Source: Diogma glabrata (lineage: Eukaryota > Arthropoda > Insecta > Diptera > Cylindrotomidae). Taken from it: DNA of 64,000 nucleotides. The DNA is taken from contig OY856186.1 of assembly GCA_963693315.1 (NCBI GenBank), positions 283,956,944 to 284,020,943 of the forward strand, read 5' to 3'. The notes beneath the pieces are model-generated. The model was not told the DNA's origin. It worked only from the letters and a program-made list of their open reading frames with translations, and ran no database searches. Positions 26,701 through 35,685 of this stretch are shown here, in pieces. The translations under genes were made by a program, and so were the position numbers. How positions within the stretch are numbered: position 1 is the first letter of the stretch; every line of letters starts with the position of its first letter.

Positions 26701-26882
26701 AAATGATCATAAACACAAGGTGGGCGGAAAGGAAAGAGATTTACATTATCAAAAAACAAAAAAAAGAGAAAAAAGAAAAGAAACAAAATGATCATAAACG
26801 TAAGGAGTGACACAAGGGTGATAGAAAAAAAATTACATTATCAAAAAACAAAAAAAAGAGAAAAAAGAAAAGAAACAAACCT
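26701..26882. repeat. A-rich direct duplication
   Basis: 'aaatgatcataaac' occurs at 26701 and 26786. Each is followed by 'acattatcaaaaaacaaa' and an A/G-rich run ending 'aaaagaaacaaa'. Two units of about 85-92 bp are present. Confidence 0.75.
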
Positions 26883-27654
26883 TACAGGTATTAATAGACA
26901 TAAATAGGGGCTTAACTTTATGGTGCTTGAACTAACTTAAATAGTTCTGATGTTATGATGTTTTGCCTCTCCTCACAATTCATTATCTTTTGTTTATATT
27001 TTTCTATATATGTCTCATATCGATCTAATTCCCAACTTCAAAAACAAAAATGGAAATTATACTTTACTATTTTAAAATAATTCTTTACTGATGTTTGAAA
27101 ACGACTGAACTTATAAAATTATTATTATGGAACAATAAATTAAGTAAAAAATTATTTTTTCCAAATTTTGTGTTTTGACTTTCTTTGGAAAAACTTGAAT
27201 AACTTGGTGCAAACTTCACCAATATTCGTGTTTTTTTAGCTTAAAAGAAAGAAAATTGAAGCTACTATAGGCTCCAAGAAATTAAAAAAAATTAGTGTCT
27301 TTGTTTGTTCAAAATTTATGGCGTTGAAAATGGAAAAATTAAAAAAAAACGTGAGTTTTTCGTATTTTTTCAACTTTTTTCGACTGTAACTTCCAGAATC
27401 CTTAATGGATTTTTACAAAATATAGCTCAAAATATGATATTCGTGTTCCAAATCTATAAAAAAAGTTGGGTTTTATTTCGGGAGATTTTTCTTGTAAACT
27501 AGTGATATCTTTCTGGACCGGGTGACACGGCAGGGGACGGCTATTGAGTAGAAATTTAAAATTTGTAGCTAGGGAAAATTACATAAAACTTATGGTTTTA
27601 GTTTGATGTTTCAACCTTTTTATAAATTACAGTGAAATATGCAAAACATAAATA

Positions 27655-27957
27655 ATAGTTATATAGGTATCAAGGGATGTTAATTACGGAGGGAAACGTT
27701 TACTTAGAAAGTTTCACAAGGTAATTGACATCTAATAATTCACGTGATACATAAATAATTTTATGTTTTACTACCTAAAACATTTATTAAACTAAAACAC
27801 TTATTTTTATCAAGTATTTGATAGCATGATTTTTCGTTTTAATTGATCATGTTAGTTATTTTTCATTTCAAATTGTATTGCTGGGGTATTGTTTTTCGTT
27901 ACTATGGCTTTATGTAAATAATGTTGTTTATAAATAAACAAAACAAAAATTTATAAT
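27655..27957. repeat. Left terminal inverted repeat of the recombinase element
   Basis: About 300 bp, inverted relative to 29465-29803. Its outer part is itself an imperfect palindrome, 'atgttaattac' facing 'gtaattgacat', but the GC-rich core present in the right arm is missing and reduced to 'cttagaaag'. The inner end reads 'ggctttatgtaaataat', as in the right arm. Confidence 0.8.
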
Positions 27958-27963
27958 GAAAAC

Positions 27964-28206
27964 TAGGTCTATTATGGATCCATAACTCCCTCTTATAATT
28001 CCCTTGGGAATTAAGGGAATTAAGAATGTCATTATTATTTCGGTAACTAAGGTCTAAACGACTTATAATAAATCAGTAAAACATAAAATATTTTATGTTT
28101 TACTGATTTATTATAAGTCGTTTAGACCTTAGTTACCGAAATAATAATGGCATTCTTAATTCCCAAGGGAATTATAAGAGGGAGTTATGGATTCATAATA
28201 GACCTA
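27964..28206. mobile_element. Palindromic MITE inside the recombinase element
   Basis: A 243-bp near-perfect palindrome is centred at about 28085. It begins 'taggtctattatgga', ends 'tccataatagaccta' in mirrored form, and has 'aaaatatttt' at the centre. If the outer TA is a target duplication, the inverted repeat begins GGTCTATTATGG. It lies between the left arm and the stop codon of the recombinase gene and has no coding content. Confidence 0.85.
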
Positions 28207-28285
28207 ATTTTTATTATAATTTTAGAACACAAAAAAAATTTGAACAATAGTAACTAATTACTAATTATAATAACTTATAAAAAAA

Positions 28286-29449
28286 TTATTTTTTTTCGCC
28301 TTTATTTTCGGAGTAGTTCAAATAAAATTGGCAATTTTCAAACTTCCCATTAAATAAATTTTCTGTTCCCCTAGAAATCAACGATTTTTCCACTGAACTT
28401 GCACTGGAGTTTATTACTTCTATATGGGAGTTCAATGATTTATTTGCTTCGACATCAGGCATCTCAACTAGCAATCGTGCAGTCTTATTTTTTAATTCCA
28501 GACTATCTGCCAAATACCCTTCTGCAACCGTGCTGCTTCGCCATCCGCCATGTCTCTTTAAAGTTGTCATGCTTGCTCCAGCATTTACTAAAGCAGTGGC
28601 AGAAGTTCGCCGTAAGCAATGACCGGTGTAGGAATTTGGGTTTGGCAAACCTAAGAAACAAGCAATTTTGCTTGGAATTTTTCCAAGCGTATTTTTTCCA
28701 ACTGGCTGCATGGTACACCGTTTTGCCCTATATGTTAAGAAAAATCTTTCAATACCGGACTTTCGTAGAGACATATAGCTTCTGATTAAAAATAGTGTAG
28801 GAAACTCAGGTACTTCTACAATAGTAAACTGTCTTTGAATGTCCGTTTTACTTTTTGGGATATTTACTACCATGACAGACCCTCTATCCTCAATATCTTT
28901 TGTTGTCATGTTCAGCAGCTCTTGACCTCTGCATCCACCAAAGTAGCCCATAATCAAAACCACCTTATGAAGTAAATGGTCATCATTAGGGGCATCTCTT
29001 AAAAACTTGATTACGTTGTCTTTGGTAAGAACTTCTGACTTTTTCGGCTTGTAACCTTTACTTTTTCTCTTAAGAAACGCCTCTACTTCATAAAACTGCT
29101 TCATATCTACTTTATCGTACATTTCCATCATCGTTTTTAGCATGGACCACTTAGTCCATAAGGAATTAGGGCTATATGATTCAGACTTCAAAAAAATATA
29201 AAAAAAGTCAGAATGGGAATTACGTTTTAAAATATTAAAAGGAAAACCTACCATTTCCTGAAAGTAAGCGAGGAGTACAACTGGTTCTACATTCTTCGAC
29301 TCTGTCATTTGATTCTTATTAATCCATATTTTAAATATGTCGTATTCCTTTTGGTACACTGCTTCAGATTTTTTTGGCATTAGAGTTGAGCGAGCTTTTT
29401 CAGCCTTTTCTAATATATTTTGAGAAATATTTTTACAGACGTCACTCAT
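28286..29449 (-). CDS. Crypton-like tyrosine recombinase
   Basis: The 387-residue frame starts at the ATG at 29449-29447. Residues 1-150 form an N-terminal, probably DNA-binding (SAM-like) part with 'LLAYFQE' and 'NSLWTKWSMLK'. The catalytic domain follows, with Arg174 in 'GGCRGQELL', a Lys-containing 'PKSKTD' at 198-203, HxxR at 277-280 in 'TGHCLRRTSAT', His300-Trp303 in 'RHGGWRS' and the nucleophile Tyr312 in 'EGYL'. All tyrosine-recombinase signature residues are therefore present, and the family cuts and rejoins DNA through a 3'-phosphotyrosine. Residues 67-88 look like a translated intron (29251-29186). Spliced, the protein would be 365 residues. Related copies are at 60484-60786 and 63445-64000. 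The C-terminal 75 residues are low-complexity. It may be active; expression is unknown. Confidence 0.88.
   Translation of the reverse strand: MSDVCKNISQNILEKAEKARSTLMPKKSEAVYQKEYDIFKIWINKNQMTESKNVEPVVLLAYFQEMVGFPFNILKRNSHSDFFYIFLKSESYSPNSLWTKWSMLKTMMEMYDKVDMKQFYEVEAFLKRKSKGYKPKKSEVLTKDNVIKFLRDAPNDDHLLHKVVLIMGYFGGCRGQELLNMTTKDIEDRGSVMVVNIPKSKTDIQRQFTIVEVPEFPTLFLIRSYMSLRKSGIERFFLTYRAKRCTMQPVGKNTLGKIPSKIACFLGLPNPNSYTGHCLRRTSATALVNAGASMTTLKRHGGWRSSTVAEGYLADSLELKNKTARLLVEMPDVEANKSLNSHIEVINSSASSVEKSLISRGTENLFNGKFENCQFYLNYSENKGEKK
29186..29251 (-). other. Probable 66-nt intron, readable in frame
   Basis: On the minus strand the segment begins 'gtaggt' after '..caggaaatg' and ends 'tttttttgaag' before 'tctgaatca'. 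It lies at the same codon boundary as the 67-nt GT-AG interval at 63619-63685 in the third copy. Its length is a multiple of three with no stop, so both spliced and unspliced transcripts would be open. The encoded 22 residues are hydrophobic and have no counterpart in the other copies. Confidence 0.7.
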
Positions 29450-29464
29450 TTTTGCAAATGTTAT

Positions 29465-29803
29465 AAAAGAATTGTTTATTTAAAAACAAAATTATTTACA
29501 TAAAGCCATTACATAAAGCCATAGTAACGAATAACAATACCCTAGCAATATCAAGTGAACAAAAACTAACTAGATCAATTAAAACGCAAACTCATCTTAT
29601 AAAAATACTTGATAAAAATAAATGTTTTAGTTTAATAAATGTTTTAAGTAGTAAAACATAAAATTATTTATGCATCACGTGAATTATTAGATGTCAATTA
29701 CCTTGTGAAACTTACTAACCCTCGGGCCAGAGGCCCTCGGGTAGTAAACGTTTCCCTCGGTAATTAACATCCTCATAATTCCCTTGATACATAAATAACT
29801 ATA
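29465..29803. repeat. Right terminal inverted repeat, upstream of the recombinase
   Basis: About 340 bp, inverted relative to 27655-27957. It has two differences: 'cataaagccatt' is duplicated near 29500, and a GC-rich core is inserted at 29719-29741. It directly precedes the start codon on the minus strand, so any promoter should lie within it. Confidence 0.8.
29719..29741. promoter_or_regulatory. GC-rich palindrome core, candidate recombination site
   Basis: The 23-bp core 'ccctcgggccagaggccctc' plus 'ggg' sits at the centre of a longer imperfect palindrome, with 'gatgtcaattacc' and 'gaaacttacta' facing 'tagtaaacgtttc' and 'ggtaattaacatc'. Read toward the gene it differs at one of 22 positions from 63097-63118, upstream of the third recombinase copy. 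Tyrosine recombinases act on inverted binding sites around a short spacer, so a recombinase-site role is an inference from position and symmetry. Confidence 0.45.
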
Positions 29804-31037
29804 ATATACAATTAGTTATAGATTTGTAATTGCAAAAACTAATCCCTGATATTTATCATAGTTTGCTTAATCCAGGGTTGGCAATTATTTACTAACATAG
29901 TCTATACTTCTTTTTTTCAGGCTTGGGGATTGCATTGGATCAAGATTGGTGAGTTTAACAACGAATGCTTGAAATAAGGGTTGATATAATCATAGGGGCA
30001 ACCTTAGTGAAATTATTTGTTAAAGGCCGGACTTAGGTTAAATTTAGCTGTTGGACTAATGTTGGTCTATGAAAATCATTTCGAGACTTTGGCCAGGTTT
30101 GAAATGTTAAAATTGATCTGGTATTTGTCAACCTTCTGCCAAGGCTGGTCCAATCGTCCAATCGTTTGTGCATACCTAGAAAGAATATGAAAGCAAGTTT
30201 TTCAGATGATGCAAAAAAAATGTGTTTTTAATTGAGTTTGTGTGATATAGTTCCTTTACATCATGACATCTTCAAACAATAAATGATGTGCAATATTTTT
30301 TATGTTCGTACAATGTACATTGTAAATGTAATTGGAATTGTACAATGTTAATGTAAAAAACAAGATTGCATGAACTTTGTATGGATATTGTATCGGTCGG
30401 CATATTCACAAAAACAACCGCATGCAATATTTTTAAAAGTAAATAAAAATCTATTGCTTTATCGAATTGTTATTTTAGAGTAGACATTTTCAACGTTTCT
30501 GTCCATATCTCATATATTAGAAATTAATTATATATTAAAATGATAATGAATTTAAATATTAAAATTTTTCCACAGTCATAACGAATCATTAAAACTGCCC
30601 CGACTAAAACAAAATAGAAATCAAACCCCTGATTATCGAAAAGTTGTTCACAAGAAACAATTCATTTTCAAATAACCAAAATTGCACAATATTTTTAATA
30701 AAAAACGACAACAATTGTGTTCCATACCTCTTCCACGAAACATAAGCAACAAGTAAATTGTTCCTGTTCATTGAATTTAATCAGAAAAATAAAAACGAAA
30801 ATGAAAACTTGTTAAGCCAGAAAAAAATCAATAAAGTTTATAGATATAATTTTCTTTTTTCCAATTGTAATTTGCATTATTACACTCACCCTATACAAAC
30901 TCCTTTTTGTGTTATTCCCTTTAAAAAAAAAAATACAATTATGTACATTATTTCCACTTGGTTATTATTTTACTCGAAATATTTTTCATTACAGTAATAA
31001 GTAATAAGACGGAAAAATGAAAAAATCTAAACTGGCA
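29804..31037. other. Unassigned DNA with one exon-like segment
   Basis: No repeat match was found. At 29921-29948 a 28-nt segment lies between a strong acceptor-like 'cttctttttttcag' and a donor-like 'gtgagt', so it could be a microexon of an unseen host gene on the plus strand. The moderately GC-richer stretch 30000-30180 that follows shows no long open frame. Confidence 0.3.
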
Positions 31038-31269
31038 AGCCGCAATTAGACTATTGCAGAACTCTGCAATATTTCTGCAATAGTCGTGCAATGGTAGTGT
31101 GTAAAATATTCATTGCAGAAAAGATTGGCAATGAACTCACTACAAAACATTGCAATGAGTCATTGCAAGGTTTTGCAATGAGTTCATTGCCAAACTTTTC
31201 TGCAATGAATATTTTACACACTACCATTGCAGAAGTATTGCAGAGTTCTGCAATAGTCTAATTGCGGCT
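31038..31269. mobile_element. Palindromic MITE rich in TTGCAAT words
   Basis: A 232-bp palindrome: 'agccgcaattagactattgc' at the left end is mirrored at the right end, and the long arms contain 'gtagtgtgtaaaatattcat' and its complement. The words 'ttgcaat' and 'ctgcaat' recur many times in both orientations. No coding content and no clear target duplication. Confidence 0.9.
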
Positions 31270-31860
31270 GTAATCACTGATAGATAAACTTATAAAATGT
31301 TTTTTTGAATCTAATTAATTCTGAATTTTTCGTTCATTTAAATAAATAATTTATTCTTCCAAAAGCTTTTTAATTGAAGTATTTCAAAATACCTTGAGTC
31401 GACCTAATTTAAACTTTTTTTTTGCACGATCAGGCGATTTTGCATTTTTACTGATTTGTGAATAAACATAGTAAGTTTCGTTTACAAATCACAGGTTGGT
31501 AAGTAATTACTTACCGATCATGCAGGCGGTAAGTAATTACTTACCGGTAAGGAAGACCACAAAGTGTGAATAAAAACGGGCTTTATTTAAATAATTATGT
31601 AGGAAAATTTACTAGCTTCAACTTTAAATAATATTCTTTTAAAAATATTGCAATCAAAAAATTTAAAAGCAATTTATTTTGAAAAAATATTCGATGAAAT
31701 TAAGTTTTGCAACAAAAAAACCTATAGAATTATGATGAAACGCAAAGCTTACTATTTTAAAATGACATTTTAAGAAATTTTCTTTAAAACATTAAAACTT
31801 GAATTTTGTGAATGAATTTTATTATTCAAATAATTTTAATTGAATTTTTATTGATCGTGC
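31270..31860. other. Unassigned DNA with twin 18-bp palindromes
   Basis: The perfect palindrome 'ggtaagtaattacttacc' occurs at 31498-31515 and again at 31528-31545, a 30-bp repeat distance. The rest is AT-rich without recognised features. Confidence 0.55.
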
Positions 31861-31995
31861 AAAAAATGCAATAAGCATTTTGGGCATTAAGAGTATTACC
31901 GATTTCGGATATATTAGAGATCTTGACTTCGTCTCGATCTCAAAACATATATCCCCAATCGGTAAAACACTCTTACTTCCCTTAATGCTTAAATA
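31861..31995. repeat. Imperfect palindrome with GC-enriched centre
   Basis: The arms 'gcattaagagtattaccgat' and 'atcggtaaaacactctta' with 'taatgc' face each other around 'gagatcttgacttcgtctcg' at 31917-31936. A related half ('agtgttttaccgatt') is at about 50495-50510. The plan is like the GC-cored palindromes beside the recombinase genes, but no recombinase lies here. Confidence 0.55.
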
Positions 31996-32800
31996 ACTAT
32001 AACTGTTTGTTTGTTTTAGACTTATCTGCATATCTACTTACCATTTGGTAGTATTACAAATCTGAAAATGGCGCAGCATTCAATTGACGTTTGATATAAA
32101 TTTTTTGTGGTAGTTAAGGGGAGGGGGAAGGGTTAATTCGTACGAAAAAAGGTATGTTTTGTGAATTTTTTGTGACGACACAGTTAAAATCTCTTTATTA
32201 AAACTTTAACAGTACTTTAAAGTATGACATTTGAAGAATATTGTATAAAATTTTCAGGAAGAAATATTAAAAAACACGGCAATGGCAGCAATTATTTGGA
32301 CGTGTCTCGGAAAAAGTAGAATTGCGTTGCTCATAACTTGGTGCTGGATCATCCGAAATCAAAAAATTAAAGTTCATTCGTTAGACAATAGTTTTCCCCG
32401 ATAAGGGGAACCCGAGGGGTCGGTTTTTTGAAGTTTTAATTTTTCACTTTTTTGGAACACTTTGAAGGGAAAAACGCGATTTTTTGCGAAAAAAATCGGC
32501 TAATTTGTTATTGTAAAATAAAAATTATAAACAAAATTTGCAAAAACTCTCCAGCGTTACCTCGTAAATTATGTACAGAAATAGTGTTCAAAATCTCAAA
32601 AGGATCGGTGCGTAGTTTTGAAGTTATAAGGGGCACCGACTTTGAAAACGTGTATTGTGGGAAAAACGCTTTAAAGTTTTGAACAATAAAATATCTGATA
32701 TAAAACGTTCATAAGCATATGAGTTAACGTTAGATATCACATACCACTGGCTATAGTAGTGAGATATCACTAGCCAAGGTGTGTTCTTAAGGGTGGTGGC
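31996..32800. other. Unassigned AT-rich DNA
   Basis: No gene was recognised. Open frames at 32452-32682 (+) and 32624-32836 (-) have no recognisable domains and overlap antisense. Confidence 0.35.
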
Positions 32801-32960
32801 GGATGAACTGTATTCAGTCAACGGTAGCACCCTCAATCTTAGCTGTGAAATAATCCTTGATGATGGGACGCTATTGTTTTCTTGAAGAAACGAGCCTTCA
32901 TATAACTATGTGTGGGCTTTGATCTTCAAGAAAGACAGTGCGTCACAGGATCAAGGAATA
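32801..32960 (-). repeat. Dispersed repeat B, copy 2 (inverted)
   Basis: The reverse complement follows copy 1 at 10985-11130: 'ccttgatcctgtgac', 'ctgtctttcttgaagat', 'aagattgagggtgctaccgt'. It is the best-preserved pairing in the family. Function unknown. Confidence 0.65.
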
Positions 32961-34679
32961 TGCAAACGGCTGGATTATTGGCAACTACATTTTTGTTTTG
33001 TTTCATCAAATTTTTGTAAAAATTTGCTATTTACTTTTTAAATTACTTTTATTTTCTTTATTCTATCATAAAATATTAGCCTATGTCATATTTTGTCAGT
33101 GATAGGATTTTTTGTTTAGTTATCCATTCTTTAACAAAAAATATAAAAAACAAAAAAAGAAAGATTTATGTCCATCAACACCTTTGAACGTATGTTGTTG
33201 TGAGACCTTGGTCTTAAAAGGCTTTTATGTGTTATTGTGTGTGACGCATATTGTAATTCCTACTACACAACACATTTTATTACAAAAAAAAATTTTTTTT
33301 AAATACTTGTAACTTCGTCAATTTTGCTCCAATCGACTTGAAATTTTGAAACAATATTCTTAAAGTATTATGCATTCAGTTAAAAAAATTTTAATTCCCT
33401 ACCCCCCCTTAAAGGTTATAATAAATGTTTCAAATAATAATTTTTTATTATTATTTTTCAGCAGATTTTGAGTCAAATTAAAGGAAGCAAAAGAAAGTCT
33501 TTTCGAAAGAAAACTATTATAAAATTTAAATTTTCTTATTTTATAATTTCGTAGGTATAATTTTGGTAGCTTCGTCATTTTTATTTAAAATGTACAATAA
33601 TTATTTAACAAATTTTTCTGGTGATAAACGGAACAAACAAATGTACCCATTTTCTGTAACAATTTTATTTTTACATTTAGAGGGTTCAGAAACACAACTA
33701 AAGTTCACCATTATCGTTCAAAAACATCATAGATGACTTCACAGAGGTTGACACAAAGCTGATACTTCGCAGTTGACTAAAAAGTTGGCTATTTTAATGT
33801 TTGTTTTTTTATGAATCAATTGATGTATAAACAATTGAGTCTAAACTTAAACTATTTATCAAGTTTTTTTGGAAAGTTTGATGAATTTATTTTATTCAAA
33901 AGTAGCAAAAAATATTATAAGTTTATATCTAATAAACATTTCAATTAATAGCTCATTACAGTCACAGATTTAGAAAAAATTTTCAATATAACATCATATA
34001 TAATTCTACCGAAAACTGCACAAAATCAAAGTTTGGATTAATGTGAGTTTTGTAAAAGGCAAAAGCTTTATATAAAAAATTTCATTCTTAGAATGTTTGA
34101 AGTTGTTCGGTAGACCCCCAAAATTTCGATAAACCCCCAGAGAACTGATAAGGTCTTACCTTACACATTCAGATCAAAGTTATATCAAAATACTGCTACG
34201 GATAAAAACTGTGGTGAGTAAGCAGACCAACATTTTGTTGTTAAATAGTGAAAAAAGTTAGGCGGCAGCACTACTTTGATGGTCCCGAAGATGATTTAGG
34301 AATAACATTTATTGAAGTGAGGGTTGGGTCAATTCAAACAGTGAAAAACGTGCCAATATGTTATAAATTAGATAAAATTAAAGAACCACCGATGGGAGTT
34401 TAATACGAAAAATGAGTTGGTTTTTTCTGTGACAAACTGAAAGATTGAAGGTGGGAAAAGCAAAACTGCTTTTAAATTCAAATTCGAAGATCACATAATT
34501 CGCTTAGTTGCTAGAAAGTAATGCCTCACAAAACTCCTATTGTATATACATATATCTCTATATGATTTGAAAGGATTTTATTTCATTTATTCGTTTTGTT
34601 TTTGCTTTTGATTTATATTTTAAAAAATTGCAGGAACAAAACTAAAATGTAATTTTCAATAATCCAGTTAGTGGCATAT
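32961..34679. other. Unassigned AT-rich DNA
   Basis: I see no gene or shared repeat. Small open frames, such as 33112-33312, are low-complexity and unconvincing. Confidence 0.4.
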
Positions 34680-34856
34680 TCCTCAATCCTCTGTGACGAA
34701 CTGTCTCCCTTAATGGTTAAACCTCGCATATAGAGTTATATGGAAGCTTATTTTATCGCAAGGAATAGCGTGCTATCATCAAGGAATACTCCATAATTAA
34801 GATTGAGAATGTTTGAGAAAAACGTTGACTGAATGGACTTCATTCGTCAGCGCCCC
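34680..34856 (+). repeat. Dispersed repeat B, copy 3
   Basis: A diverged relative of copies 1 and 2: 'tgtgacgaactgtctccctt', 'aagattgagaatg' and 'cgttgactgaat' are in the same order as in copy 2. It abuts the 196-bp tandem duplication. Confidence 0.5.
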
Positions 34857-35244
34857 TAAGATATCTTAATGATTAGTAATATATTACTGCAATTATCAGT
34901 GGTATGTCATATCTCACGTTATATCAAGTGAGTAGGGATTGGAGTACGCGAGATTATGATTTATAAGTATTATTTAATACTTCGCTATATTTTACTTACT
35001 AATTATTCTATAATTCCAAACGCCATAACTAATCCAAGTTATGTTGATTCTCTAAGATATCTCAATGATTAATAATATATTACTGCAATTATCAGTGGTA
35101 TGTCATATCTCACGTTATATCAAGTGAGTAGGAATTGGAGTACGCAAGATTATAATTTATAAGTATTATTTAATACTTCGCTATATTTTACTTACTAATT
35201 ATTCTATAATTCCAAACGCCATAACTAATCCAAGTTATGTTGAT
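34857..35244. repeat. 196-bp tandem duplication
   Basis: Two head-to-tail copies with an offset of 196 bp share 'aatatattactgcaattatc', 'cacgttatatcaagtgagta' and 'ccataactaatccaagttat'. They differ at only a few positions, so the duplication is recent. Confidence 0.95.
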
Positions 35245-35400
35245 TTCGATTTTCTATTGTTGTTTCTAAGCAGTTTGAAAATATCTATTTAGGTCTTTTT
35301 TAGAAGATACTTGATGCCCGAATTACATACACGATTTTTTGTACGAGTAAGATTCTGTATTATTTGAATAAATAAAAATACATATGTCTACATATTTATT
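35245..35400. repeat. Repeat fragment at the Harbinger insertion site
   Basis: 'gtacgagtaagattctgtat' and 'cccgaattaca' occur here and, inverted, at 49830-49890. The Harbinger element therefore inserted into an older dispersed repeat. Confidence 0.6.
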
Positions 35401-35640
35401 GGGTGAAGTGAATAAAAATAAGTAAATGCTTTAACTTGTTGTTTTTTAAGTATTTACTTATAATCAAGTGAATAAAATTTTAGCATTTACTTGATAAAAA
35501 GTAAATACTTAAAGAATAAGCAAATGCTTGAAAATTAAGTAAAAACTGATAAATTTTCTAGTAAATACTTAAAAATATGTGAATAAAAAAGGCAAATACT
35601 TTTACTTTTTAAGTAAATGCTTATTTTTTTTAAGGTAGCA
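35401..35640. repeat. Left end of the Harbinger with subterminal motif array
   Basis: After the terminal repeat, 'aagtaaatgctt', 'aagtatttactt', 'aagtaaatactt' and variants occur about eight times within 240 bp in both orientations. Similar motifs crowd the right end. Repeated subterminal motifs are often binding sites for the transposase or its SANT partner, so that role is inferred. Confidence 0.7.
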
Positions 35641-35685
35641 TATAACGAAACTTGAATTTTATTATTGTTAACTTTTCGCAACAAA

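Larger units (their letters stand above)
25101..27504. mobile_element. Foldback element, about 2.4 kb
   Basis: The arms 25101-25640 and 27150-27504 are inverted copies: 'cactagtttacaa' with 'ttgtaaactagtg' at the extreme ends, 'aataaaacccaactttt' with its complement, 'gaacacgaatatcat' with its complement, and 'aagttattcaa' with 'ttgaataactt'. The interior holds a 149-bp tandem repeat and an A-rich duplication. No coding sequence was found. The right arm is shorter, so one side has suffered deletions. Confidence 0.8.
27655..29803 (-). mobile_element. Tyrosine-recombinase element with long terminal inverted repeats
   Basis: An element of about 2.15 kb is bounded by inverted arms at 27655-27957 and 29465-29803 and contains one gene, 28286-29449 (-), plus a palindromic insert at 27964-28206. 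Matches between the arms include 'atgttaattac', 'aaacgtttac', 'ggtaattgacatctaataat' (complement on the right), 'attcacgtgat' and 'cgttactatggctttatgta'. The gene starts just inside the right arm, so that arm probably holds its promoter. The recombinase resembles the Crypton group, whose members are generally described without inverted repeats. Either this is a distinct arrangement or a recombinase gene lies inside an unrelated TIR transposon. No target duplication was recognised. Confidence 0.8.

Noticed and set aside
28399..28785. A plus-strand gene opposite the recombinase
   Set aside because: It is an antisense shadow of the recombinase frame with no recognisable domain.
35665..35685. Harbinger transposase start at 35665
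   Set aside because: That codon is TTG. The first ATG in frame is at 35686.
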